From positions 2,728,001 through 2,792,000 of the forward strand of contig VSJF01000003.1 in the NCBI GenBank assembly GCA_009739215.1: a DNA stretch of 64,000 bases, given 5' to 3'. This DNA comes from Floccularia luteovirens (Eukaryota > Basidiomycota > Agaricomycetes > Agaricales > Squamanitaceae). A program made the translations under genes and the position numbers. Shown one piece after another: positions 48,360 to 59,903 of the stretch (the stretch's first letter is position 1; the number at the start of each line of letters is the position of its first letter). A model generated the notes under the pieces. The model saw nothing but the letters and a program-made list of their open reading frames with translations, made no database searches and was not told the origin of the DNA.

Positions 48360-51111
48360 ATGGATGCTAACGATGAGCCAAAATCGTGAGCCCTTCCTTA
48401 TTTCTTGTCTCTCAATGCCTTGAACCTTGTATCAGCATGAAATTCACCTCACCTACCCTCGGCCCTAGAATGGCACTGGAGAATTTCTTCGCCCCGGATG
48501 CTTTACGGACGAGTTCCTCTAAATCGTCCCATACAACCAGCTCGAGTCAATCCAAGGGCACGAGTTCTCATTCAAGTGGATCCAAACGTTCAAGTTTGAA
48601 AAGAGATCATACCGATCCTGTGTATGCGGCAATCATTGTCTACTGTATATTGCTGAAATGATAATGATTTGGCAGGGGTATTTCTCCAACTGACTCACAT
48701 CCCCATCGAGCCCGAACCAAGTCTCCACAATCCTTGTCCGCACTTCTTTGGTTTACAACAGAACGGTTAAATCAAGAGACAGCCCGCGCGAATACCGCAG
48801 AGAATCAGAATGCAGAGTTACTTGCCCGTATCAGAAATCTGCTCGAGGCCCGGGGCAGATCAGAGATAGATCTGGCAAAGGTCCGCGAAGAGTTGGGGTT
48901 ATACAAGATCCAGCTTGATTTGGCGCAAAAGGGTAGGAATTTATTGTTCCAGGGCATCAAGTTTATTTTCTCTAATGTTTATTCAGAAATCTTCCGTGCG
49001 CAGGAGATAGTTAACAAAGTAGAACGACAGCGAGTTGAGGCTGAAGAGAGGTCACAAAGGGATCGAAACAAAGCCAGAAAGGTGCTAGAACAGAGGGCCG
49101 TCGAACAGGCTTTGGAGGAGGGTAGGCAACGCGGATTCAGGGAAGGTTTAGAAAGGGGTCGTTTGATGGCGGAAAGTACAGCTGCAAGAAGTGATAATAG
49201 GTATACGGAACGCCCTAAACTGAGGGCAAGAGCCCCTCGACGTTATACTCCTGTCAGCGAGGAGGGAGAGGAAGAAATGTCTCCCCACTTAGCTGTATCC
49301 CACTCGAGCCATTCAAGCTCTTCGCAGTGAGTTCTGTAATGAATAATGACTGAAAAGGCTTCTGATCCCATTCCTCAGTGACACCCAAGAAAGACGTTCC
49401 CTACCTGATGTCGCCAGATTTCAAGAACCTCTTCCAGTTCCGACAGTAACTACGCCAACTCCTATACATATTCCATCAACCCAACCTCAACAAATTCCTC
49501 CGCGTCCTCAATCCGTACCAAACCCGGCACCATCACGTTCTCCAGAAGATATTGCGATACATATGGGATCAAGCACTGATCTCTTGTCGGGGGATATCCA
49601 TCCCATACCCGTACATAACAGGAGTCCGAGTGTTTTACATCAACCCATCAACTTACCTCCAGATGGGTTTATCCCGACGATGGGCGCAGATTCCCGCATA
49701 AGCCTACCACCTCCCCATGAACTCGGCACTTTAATATCTCCCACGAGTGAGCGAGGTAACGATGAAGACAATAACATTGTTGATTCCAATGGGCCAAAAG
49801 CAAGAGATTACGCGTCTGACGCACGCGTGGCACAACGCAGAGATACATTTAACGGCAGAAGATCCACAAGGAGAAGAACAATGTCTACTGCATCGGCAGG
49901 TTCGACTAGTATATCACAGTATGACCTGGTCAGTGCTCCACCACCAGTATCTAATGAACGAGAGAGTCGACAAAGAAGCCAAAGTGACGCTGGTGGTCTG
50001 TCGGTACAAACCAATACGAGATCTCAAGGCCGCACTCAACCAGAAAAGATTGCTGAAGAGTGGAGGGCTGTAAACGGGGGTAACAGTCGCACCAGAGCCA
50101 CGATATGGATCTGGCACAAGGGAGACAGATAACATCAAAGGGGGATCATCTACGGGTCAAATTCGGGTATGTTGAAATAATTTTATTCTCTTCTTCTGTG
50201 ATGATCCGTGGCTCCTCCATAGTTTCAAAATTTTTTATAATCCTTGTAACATTGAGCTGACACACTAATCACACCGCCACTCAACTTATAGCGCCCTGCC
50301 ACCACTCAACCAGACTCCAATGCTCAGACTCGTAATGGAAGCAGGAAGCCAAGAGAGATTGTCCTTCCTATGCCATTGGCTGGTGCATTATTGAGCCCAA
50401 GTCGCGTTCCGAAGCCCGGGAAGCCAACTGACGGAGCTTCATCGATATCCACAGTCTCGTGATGAAGAGGACGGTACATCGCAAATTGCCCCCCCTCGTC
50501 CAAATACACTAGCGCGAACAGTTTCGAATGTGACAATTCCAAATATCGATGTTGAACCACCAGTGAGTACCATATGTAAAGACCTATTTCTAATCTCTAA
50601 ACTCTGTGTGGCCCAGTCTCAATCACCAACGAATGCTTCGGAAGGAGAACGTGACCCCGTGCTCCTTACTCCTGAACATGCAAATATACCTCTTGCTCCT
50701 CCCAGCGAACACACTGAGTACCAAAGACCAGTTGGATATGACACTGGGCGTGCACAGGAGGACGGAAATGTCACTATCGTTCTTCCAGACAACCACCTCC
50801 CAGCGGGTTTCGTCCCTCTAAGTCCTATACCCACGTTGTCGAATTGGACCAACGGATATAATCAAAACATAGATCGACGTCAAACTCAAAGTCGTGCATC
50901 GGGCAGTCAAGGACGTGCCAGCCCACGTCCTTCTTACGCAACTGCTCCTATTCCGGATGGTTTGGTATATCCAGACCCTCCGATGTCGCGTCCGTCTACC
51001 ACAGCACATGCGACAAGCTCACCTGATTCAAAGGATAGCGTAAGGATGAAACAAAGTGGATTTTCACCGGCACCATTGGAGCGACCCCTTTCGTTGTTTT
51101 CGGACTCTTGA
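48360..51111 (+). CDS. Coiled-coil, Ser/Pro-rich protein of unknown function, with two frame breaks
   Basis: A short first exon (MDANDEPKS) is spliced to a Ser-rich segment. A coiled-coil region follows (TTERLNQETARANTAENQ; LAQK...AQEIVNKVERQRVE; DRNKARKVLEQRAVEQALEE), rich in Glu/Arg/Gln. A long Pro/Ser/Thr-rich C-terminal half ends APLERPLSLFSDS. The frame must shift by one base in the G run at about 50075-50080 (AVNGG to VAPEPRYGSG) and again between about 50400 and 50440 (SPSRVPKPG to ELHRYPQSRDEED). No splice sites account for either. The conserved-looking style on both sides suggests one gene with base errors or a young pseudogene. I recognise no named family. A cytoskeletal or scaffold role is possible from the coiled coil only. 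Confidence 0.55.
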
Positions 51112-51277
51112 AGTGTGTGTAACAATAGTAGTGTGTACATGATAGTGTTTTGTAAGATTTTGAGTAGGAATTTAGCATCCAACGGACGCATGAGCACACG
51201 TTTTATTTGTTTATTATTGGGTTGACTAAGCAAACGGGGTTACACCTTTCTGATATTGACCACGAACAAGAAGCTTT

Positions 51278-53051
51278 ATGAAAGTACGCTACATCAGAAC
51301 TCTCTATTTAATATAGATCCCAAGTGTTTATAGATTGCAATCGAAGGATGCTGTCATGGTGAATTGGACGCGATATACCAATCCATCGAACAATTAGAAG
51401 CAAGAAATGGATATACTGTGGAACTTTTGTTGATCTGCGGCGACTTCCAAGCTGTTCGTAATCATCAAGACTTGCAGTGTATGGCAGTTCCACCAAAGTA
51501 TAGAGAGCTGAAGCAATTTTATAAGTATGTCGTTTTTAATTTTTTTGGCATGCTTTGATCTCCATTATTTTTTGTTAGGTATTATACTGGAGAAATTGCA
51601 GCTCCTATTTTGACGATTGTAATTGGTGGTAATCACGAAGCGTCAAACTATATGTGGGAGCTGTGAGTGGAGACTCAAGAAATGCCATATATTTTGAACG
51701 AGTTGATTTTAAAAAGATATCACGGGGGATGGCTCGCTCCCAACATTTATTTCCTGGGTCATGCTGGATGTGTTAATGTAGATGGGATACGAATCGCTGG
51801 AGCTTCGGGCATATTCAAAGGACATGATTTCAGACAAGGTTTGTTTTGGCTTAATGCTTCCATTAATCTCTGACATGGGACTTATAGGTCATTGGGAAAA
51901 GTTACCGTATGATTCTAGTTCGATGCGCAGCATTTATCACATACGGGAATTCAACGTTCGGAAACTTTCGCTTGTATGGCACTATTTTCTTCTTCTCAAT
52001 ACATTCATGTGCTGATTGTATTTGATGTAGTTATCATCCCCACGAATATTCTTGTCTCATGATTGGCCGCAATCCATCGAGCATCATGGCAATCTTCAAG
52101 GTTTAGTGAGCAAGAAACGATTTCTGCAGCCGGACATTGACAAAGGGACATTGGGATCACCCCCGTTGATGGGGTTACTGTACACGCTTAAACCAGAGTG
52201 GTGGTTTTCTGCTCACCTGCATACGAGATTCGAGGCTACTGTTGTACACCGGGCATCTGCGGAACAACGGGATACGCACATGGTTCGGAACCCTGATGAA
52301 ATTCTGATAGGAGAGGACGATGATGATAATGGGGCAGTTGTTTCACCACTAGAAAGGAAGAAAGTTTCCGAGAATCCTGAAGAAATTGTGTTGGATGAAG
52401 AAGAAGAAACGGTAGAACCGTTACCCACGACAGCAGTGACAACAAAGTTCTTAGCTCTGGACAAATGTCTTCCTAGACGTCAATTTCTTGAGGTATATAT
52501 TTTTTCTTTCTCTCACATGATTGATGTTCCATTGTACACTTCTCACATCAAACGAAAAATTTTCACTTGTTTTGTTTAGGTTGTTGATGTTCCATTAGCG
52601 AATGAACGTTCTTCAATGGGGAATACCACCGAGCGCCGCAAACCCGTGTTGAGTTTTGACATGGAATGGCTCGCGATTACCCGCGCCTTCCATCCTTGGT
52701 TTTCAAGGAATCGACATCAGCGTCCATTTCCGGAAGAAGAGGATGCCAGGAAACTTGTGGAGAAAGAGAAGGAATGGTTAAGGCAAAAAGTGAAGACAGA
52801 TGAACAAGGGTTGGTTTTAATTTCAAACTGCCAAACATTTTCCCAGACGGCACCTGGACCCGGAACTGGAAATGGGAGTGACAATGATCAGCAACGTAAG
52901 TCAAAAAATTTCTCATTCTTTTCTGGAATACCGGAGTTGTGTGTGTATTGAAGAGGAAAAAAAAAATATAGCAGGGTATTATGCGAATCCGCAAACTGAA
53001 GCATTCTGTCGGTTAATTGGGATTGATAACAAGATGAATGCGAATGTTTAA
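51278..53051 (+). CDS. DBR1: RNA lariat debranching enzyme
   Basis: A two-codon first exon (ATG AAA, 51278-51283, donor GTACGC) splices to [20 protein letters not shown], the Dbr1 metallophosphoesterase start in which Cys replaces the usual Asp. Further motifs: [76 protein letters not shown] and [13 protein letters not shown], together giving the metal-binding His/Asp/Asn set. After an acidic insert the C-terminal domain ([38 protein letters not shown]) follows. The final exon gives [18 protein letters not shown] before the stop at 53049-53051. The enzyme cleaves 2'-5' bonds of excised intron lariats in the nucleus. The frame is intact; the gene lies just downstream of the coiled-coil gene. 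Confidence 0.92.
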
Positions 53052-53983
53052 AAGACGGATGTGTTTTAACATAAGTAAGGAGGTATTGATGGAGTGTTGT
53101 GTACCTGATCACTCTCGGTTAATGCATTAACTGATTTGTTGATCGGGATAATAGGTAGCCCTGGACAAGGAACAATCAGAAGGTACTGTAAAGTGTATGA
53201 TTAGCATTCGACATCGGAGAAATAAGTATGTAAGTATCAAGAACTGATTGTCGGTTACAGCAGTTGTACTTTATGTTTGGGCTATTATGCAGTTTTTTTT
53301 TTTTTTTTGTGTACCGAGATGGGAAAAGTAAAAGGGCAAAGGTGTCAAGGGAAGATTGACAGATGGCTCAGTTTAAGTGAAGGGAAGGACCCGTCTAAAG
53401 CCACATGGCACATGGCGAAGGAAGCATGTTGGGCAAGAGTCCGCAAGCATCGGTTGATCTGGGATGGTCATTGGTGGAATAGTGAGATGTAGTATGGGGA
53501 GGTGCCGTTCCGTGACAATTCGATCCGTCAAGGTAGATATCACGGGTGTGATGTGAATGATGGGGATCAAACATCAAATAAATAATACGCGAATGATCGC
53601 CAGTTATGTCCACTACATCGAGTAGGTTGAGGATGGTTAGGGGGGGGGAGATAGAGCGTTATATTATATGAATGATGGGAGCAGTATAATTAGGTAGAAA
53701 AGATTAGTCAACGACCAATGTCTCGGGTGGATAAAAATATGAGTGAGAGAGTAGTTTAAACATAAGTAGACCTGATCAGAAGAAGAAAAGAAAAAAAAAA
53801 TATGTAATATCATGAGATTACTCCATGAGGACTAGTTTCGGTTGCAGCAAAGACGATGGTTAACGGAGAGTTTTAGGAGGCGATAAGGAGGGATAAGCAC
53901 GTGGGAAATAAAGTAAAATAAAATAAAATTTAATCAGGCACTCAATTGGTCGCTCTTCTTCTCTTCCTTTCTCCTCCTCTCTT
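53052..53983. other. Intergenic region with leader of the zinc-finger gene
   Basis: 0.93 kb between DBR1 and the zinc-finger gene. It has a poly-T run near 53290-53305 and ends in a C/T-rich stretch (about 53951-53983) just before the ATG, as seen for the gene at 7719. No other gene signal was seen. Confidence 0.5.
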
Positions 53984-55895
53984 ATGGTTTCCCCTTCCCC
54001 TGACAGATCTTCCCCTGATCTTTCTCCTCCCATGACCTCCATCATCAGCAACGCTCACGTCCCTCTCACTGGCGTTAACAAGCGTTATCGCCCCGCGCCT
54101 GCTAAGACTTTTCAGTGCAGAGGCTATGGCGACTGTCGTATGGTCTTCTCTCGCTCAGAACATCTAGCTCGTCACATCAGGTACATACCATATCCTTTTC
54201 TTTTTTTTCTACTTTATTTCATCACAATCACATAGGAAACATACCGGTGAACGCCCTTTCACTTGTCACTGCTCAAAACAGTTCTCTCGCCTAGACAACC
54301 TTAGGCAACATGCTCAGACTGTTCACGCTGACAAGCAGGAACAGAACGAGACTATGATGCGTGACCTTACCTCCCTGCACGCAACTATGGCTGCTGCAAA
54401 TAAGATGGGCCATTCCAGAGGTCCTAGGCGACCTCCCCCCTCTGGAAATCCCCACGCTCTGGGCGGTCTCGGCTCGGCAAACGGAAATGGACCGTCCATG
54501 AATCTAATCAAGCAGGAAGACCTCTCCATGCCTATCCACCAACGTCCAGGCACTAGCACTGGATACGAAGGCGACCACGATAGCATTTTGTATCACCAAC
54601 CCCCCGCCTCATGGCATGTCGATGGTAACAACCCAACCAACAAAAACCATTCCTTTCGTGACCCCAGCCAGTCCTTTCTTGCCCCCTCAGCATCAGCATC
54701 TGCAAACTCGTCCCATTCCTTTCTCGCCTCACCAGGATTCTCCTCCACATTCAACTTCAGTCTCCCCGACTCAACAAGGCCAGGATCAAGTTCAAGTCGC
54801 CCACCAACTTCGGGTGGTAACCCAGACGATCTCAAGAGATCACTCCCACCACTCTCTGCAGTCGTCTCCGCTTCCATCTCCTCTGCACCATCCCAAAATT
54901 CCTTCACCCCCTCACTCCAACAGTCCTCACTCAACCTACTTCCCTTTCCACCCTCATTTAGCTCATTCAGACGACCATCAACAGCAACACGCCCAGGTAC
55001 CGCTCCAGCATCAGCCTCTTTCTTCTCCTCAAAGTCTGGAGGAAATGGACTGGCCTCTCGCTCAGAACTTCCAATACTCTATGGAAGACCGTCAGCAGAC
55101 ATGGGACCACACTACGATCCAGAATTCCCCTCATCACCTGCAGGACACGAATCCCCTTTTTACTTCCACCCGCCAGAATCGCAGCCACCCCCACCATCAT
55201 CAGCCTCTCCGTCCACCATCAACTCTCGCAAACGACCTTTCGCAGGACCAGATGGCCCATACGATGATCCAGCCCCCTCCGCCGCCACCTCCAACCTCGA
55301 CTACGACTACGGCTCAGAGTCGCGACCACAGTCTCGACGCCTCTCCGTCATGGAGCTCTGCAATGACCCCTCTGCAGATTCAGGAGTTGGAGCATTTCTA
55401 TTATCAGCGTCCAGCAGCGGACCAACAGCAGATTCACGTCCGTCCACATCATCCGGACTCGTCTTATCGGCATCGGCGCTCGCACTTGTCGATCGTTCCC
55501 CCTCCGCAAGCTCACCTATACTCCCAAGAGCTTCACAGGCAACAACAGGCTCAATTACAAATGGCAGTGGCAACCCGCAGGACTTCGGAGGAAGCGGAGG
55601 CAGAATATCTCCAACATTATACCGCGGCTTACCGTCATCCGCCTCACCAACAGCAACATCATCATCAATTTTATCATACAGAACATCAGCAGCAACAACC
55701 ATCTCCTATTCACCAACATTTTCAACATCATCATACAGCCCAAGATCTGCATCTGTCTCAGACTCCTCTTTCTCCCCACGATCTCCAGTTTCCGATGCAG
55801 CATCAGCAGCAATATCACGTCGAGAACAACAACACGATCAAGTTCGAATCTCCGTCTCTCCACACGCCTCCGCTGCTCTTGGAATGAGGGTTTAA
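53984..55895 (+). CDS. C2H2 zinc-finger transcription factor
   Basis: Two exons. Near the N-terminus are two C2H2 fingers: [20 protein letters not shown] followed by [12 protein letters not shown], and [20 protein letters not shown] followed by TVHADK. The second has only one residue between its Cys pair. Such closely spaced N-terminal pairs occur in fungal stress and development regulators, but I cannot assign an orthologue. The remaining ~500 residues are Ser/Pro-rich with short conserved-looking islands ([31 protein letters not shown]). The splice at 54180-54234 (donor GTACAT, acceptor ATAG) joins RHIR to KHTGE. A nuclear, DNA-binding role is expected. A second long open frame overlaps in the +1 frame (54616-55887); I take it as a compositional shadow. 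Confidence 0.82.
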
Positions 55896-56480
55896 AATTT
55901 TTTTCTTTATCTTTTTCTAATGGGAACTGTGTTTGTCTTTTTTTCCTCTCTGTTTTCTTCTTCACCGTACATAGTCTATTTCCTATGCTATTCTTCTCGT
56001 TGTTGCCAAATTATTTTACTTAATCTCAGAAAATTGTATATCCCACCTGTCATCATCGTCTCTCCTGGTATTGTACAACCCCACTCTTTTGAAATGTTTC
56101 TTCTCTTTCCTTTTTTTTTTTTTACTGTGAATAGTTTCACTTTCATCACATCGAAACGTAAACTCTTTTGCTTCGTTATTCAAAACTTTATCATACGTAT
56201 ATACCATTTGTTAGCACTCGAATAAATGTTGTCACTCTTTGAGTCTGCCCACTCTCGTAATTTGAGCACTCTGGAGGACTAGCGAAAGGGTTAATCCTCA
56301 CTTTATTCACTCTTTTGTGGGTCCTTCTACGGTGTAAGTATAAGCAGTGGAGGGGAACTGTGATTTCCTGGACGTCTAGGTTGCAGCGGGAGTTCAGTCT
56401 GACTTTATTGGAATAGCTCAGTATTATCACTCATCGATCATCTATAGTTCTGTTCTGATTATTTGATAGAACTTCACGAA
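55896..56480. other. Intergenic region
   Basis: A convergent spacer after the zinc-finger gene, T-rich with a poly-T run near 56108-56120. It probably holds 3' untranslated sequence. No gene was seen. Confidence 0.5.
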
Positions 56481-58344
56481 CTAAAATTCTATCAACATAT
56501 CATGCTGCACAGTGATTAATTCTCCATCAAAAGCACCTTCTGGTCAGTTAAACGTGTTGACTCGAAGTGGATATCTAGCCTGCTCTATCTTTCTGGCCTA
56601 ATCAAAATCTATCATCATACAGTTGATCGTATCCGCTTGCAGTGATTCAGAATCAACGAGGATATTGGAGCCTCGGATATCGCCATGAACAAAATCATTG
56701 TCGTGTGATGTTTGAACAATCTTCTGAACTGTTGTTGCCACTTTGCGTTGAATTGTTTCCGTGAGCTTTGGGGCAATGTCATAAAGTCGATTCATAGGAA
56801 CACCAATCCATGACGACCATTTTCCAACCACCAGGAAGGGCCGTAACAGCATGGAGTCGATGTGCATTACCTAGTCCAGCAAGAAGTTGATGTGCTTCCC
56901 CCCGAGTAGTGCCTTGTAAATTTGATACAAAGCAGATTTCCTTTGCCGTCGCGATCCACGAAGATCAATTTCTCAGGCATCCGACGTAGATACTCGAAAT
57001 TGATCTGCCTACCTAACCTATCATTGTAGTGTGTTTGGTATGGGTAGCTACGATTTTGCAAAGAGGGAGGATTGTTCTTCACTTCTGCATAATGGGCTCG
57101 AAGACGAGGCACACATTTTAAGAATGCATGTAGCCCTGATGCAATATTTCGCCTGATGGAGTCATCGGTCCAATGGGTTGTCAGATCATAGAATGGTGTC
57201 AATGGTTCAACAGATAGGAGTTCTCCTGACCACAAGCAACCATAAAAGCCTAGATATGTCCTTATTATAGTTTGTGAGATATTGGATGTGTACTGAGAGA
57301 ACTAACTTACCAATACCAATCATAAGAATACAAGGAAACCGGTCGTGGTATGCGAGTTTCTTCTTAAGGAACTGCACATAATATCCAATAGCTTCATATA
57401 GGGCGTTCCCATGCTCATTCTTGCATTCTCGAATCACTGCTAGGACTACATCTGTTGTATATAAAGTTCCAAGGATGTTCTCGGCAGTCAGGTACAAACC
57501 AACATCGTTTTGAAAGGCCTTTTGAACTTTAGTACCACGGGAAATTTCATCTTCGTACCATTGACACCAAATTTCTGTTAGGTTTCGCAGGAGAAGTTGC
57601 GTCTCGGGAGATGGAATGAGGTCACAGTCGTCTTTGAATTCAGCAAATTCTCTTTGAAGCAACGCAATAGGAATTGTGTCAAAGTCGAAAGGACGATTGT
57701 AATTTACGACATCATTTGCGCCTCTTTTGAACTGAGTAGGGTCTTTCCCTAGCGTTGACGGTGCTTCTTCAAACATTGGTTGGAGACGGCGCAATTCATC
57801 GTCAATATCATCTAATTTGGAACGTTTTCGTGGAGGTTCAGTCCTGAAGGCTTGGAAAGATAGGAGCGAGTCAGAATGAGATGATAGCGATGAGCAATAA
57901 TTACCTGATGAAGAAACTACTTTCGGCGATAACATCAGAGACGTTGAAGGCATGTAATGGATGAGATTGACCTTGGACCCTGATTCTCGGAAGCTGAACT
58001 AACATATGGACACATCCGCCAGATAACGGGTTCTGGAATTGATCCTCCACTTTTGAAGTTACAAATAGTGATGTATTGTCCGCTTTGAAGGTGTCGTGGT
58101 TGATATGTACAAGATCAGGATCAACCAGTGGGAGGTCTTGCTTGGGCTTCCAAAGGAGGAGATCACCCGCATCCCACTGGTCAAGTGCGTGTGGGCATTG
58201 TTCGAAGAGTTTCTCCTTGACTTGTCGAAAGGTGTGGTTTGGGGGTGTATCTATTACAAATGCGTCACCCACAGGCTCATAAGAGTCATCGATGATGAGA
58301 CAGGTTATGCTTAGATGGTCGTCCATCATAGCGGGTGTGGGCAT
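56481..58344 (-). pseudogene. Crinkler-family protein with C-terminal kinase-like domain, decayed
   Basis: The N-terminus (LSITCLIIDDSYEPVGDAFV; then FRQVKEKLFEQC and DLLLWKPKQDLPL) fits the ubiquitin-like Crinkler header domain found in oomycetes and some fungi. A middle part has a basic, nuclear-localisation-like PPRKRSKLDD. The C-terminal half is a divergent kinase: GGWKMVVMDWCSYES, the catalytic-loop-like FVHGDIRGSNILV and IDFD. The frame is broken: one extra G in the G6 run near 56905 (HYSG|EAHQLL), another shift near 56793, TAG in place of the Trp expected after IDFD (56598-56600), and TGA in place of a second Trp before PEGAFDGELI (56544-56546). Homology ends at 56481. Fungal Crinkler kinases may act in inter-fungal or host conflict, but this is only family inference. 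Confidence 0.65.
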
Positions 58345-58872
58345 CTAGTGTTCCCACACTTCACTGTGGGAAGAAAGTCAAGTGATTATCACCCGACATG
58401 GGGTCGATTAGATCATAAACAATCTGTCGGAGATTGATTTAGCAATGTGTGATAATCAGAGTCTTTTGACGAGGCATTGAAAATCACTTTGAAATCAATT
58501 GTTCAGCGGTGCCCTATTCAGTGCAAGGTATGTAAAATCTTCTTTACTATTGTGTTCAATGATATATCATGGCCGATTTAGGAGAAACTACACAAGAAGC
58601 TGTACCGAGAGCCAAAACACATTTGGTGTCTCAAAGAGTGGTAAATGACTGTAGGTGCGTAGAATTTCTCGGAAGCGATCTGTTCGATTTAAAAAATTTG
58701 CATGTCAGGCACACGGATAATTTAAGCCCGAGATCATGGTGTAGCCGTTGACACCTCCGGGCTCAAGGAGAATCAAGTTTGTTTCTACATCAGGCCTAAC
58801 CTTTTAACTGAATCTTAATCCACGGGAAACAGGGGGTTTCAAGTCTCGCCGGTTCATCGCAGTTGTGGTCTT
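58345..58872. other. Intergenic region
   Basis: A 0.5-kb spacer between the Crinkler-like pseudogene start and the 3' end of the acetyltransferase gene. The short plus frame at 58569-58751 lacks any motif. Confidence 0.45.
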
Positions 58873-59903
58873 TTAGTAAAAACAAAGACTGTGAACCCTG
58901 CCCTTAGGAGATGGCACAATAACATCCCCTACCATCTTAAAGCCCAGCGTCTCATATATGAGGACCTAGATGAAAAATCAGCTGTTTTGAAGTGCGGTTT
59001 TCGGAGTGCATTGCTCACATTCCCAGGGTTTGAGGTCATAACGCCAGCGAATGATCCTGATTCCCTGGCCCTCGTTGCCTAAGACAATATTTTATTAGTC
59101 TATATTTCCAACATGAATGAAATTCACTTGCCTTCTGAAATCCTATATCCATCAGAGCGGTAGCAAAACCCTTCCTCTGGTGAATAGGATGCGTCGCTAG
59201 ACCGTGGCACCACCAGCCGCTTTTCATCTCCTATGGCATGATACATGTTAATCTTTATTTGAGTGAATGATGCAAACCTCTGGACTGAATATTTCGTTCA
59301 CAAGTTTTTGGATATACAAGGGGTACTAAAATATACATTTTCATTCGCCAAATCCTTTAAACAAATTGCTGCTAAAATCACATACAGTATTCTCCGGCCA
59401 GTCTTGCATCTCCGCGCTACATTTCTTTAAAAAGTCGTAAAATCCCAATGATCTTTGTTCCTCCCTGTTAGACGAGTATTAATTATGATACGATGTTCAG
59501 ATGTAGGGGAGACTCACGTTCCAAAGAGAGTCGTCCCGGGAGCAAACCAACCAGCCCAGCTTGTGATCTCCTGTTGTTTTCCTTGGCCGACCGTTGCAAC
59601 CCAGAGCTCGCCTTCCAGCACTGTTGCCCGAAGGACAGCACTCCAGTAGTCGAAACTCAAGCTCAAGTCTCCTCCCATCATAATTTCGGTGGAGGGATCT
59701 ACATGCTCCTGCGTGATTACCTGGCTTATCATCTGAAGGATCTTACTTACCATCTGCGAATGCCTTCTCGTTTAGTTTACAGATGTATTTTAACTGATCA
59801 TCTGAAAGTGGAGAATGTAAAAAAACGAATGGGGAGTAATCCCTGAGGCATAAAGGGACGAACCGGTGAGTCTCTCGAGGCGTTTGAGAGTATAGTGTGA
59901 CAT
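58873..59903 (-). CDS. GNAT-family N-acetyltransferase
   Basis: About seven small exons join in frame from MSHYTLKRLERLTG to the end GRVHSLCFY. Landmarks: DDQLKYICKLNEKAFAD; GELWVATVGQGKQQEITSWA, then GWFAPGTTLFGT; the acetyl-CoA-binding motif A GLATHPIHQRKGFATALMDI; and the last-strand pattern IYETLGFKMVGDVIVPSP. The exon ending GFQK uses a GCAAGT donor (a GC-AG intron). The final splice (GTGAGC...CATCTAG) restores SNPGNVLIYETLGF, which would otherwise be read out of frame. The enzyme should transfer acetyl from acetyl-CoA to an amine. The substrate is unknown; this subgroup is numerous in Agaricomycetes. Confidence 0.78.

Noticed and set aside
53286..53306. Poly-T run as a terminator or LINE/SINE tail
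   Set aside because: There is no matching element or target-site duplication beside it; simple T runs are common in this genome's spacers.
54616..55887. Annotating the Gln/His/Pro-rich +1 frame as a gene
   Set aside because: The overlapping frame is continuous with the zinc fingers and keeps conserved-looking islands to its end ([11 protein letters not shown]). The +1 frame is best explained by composition.
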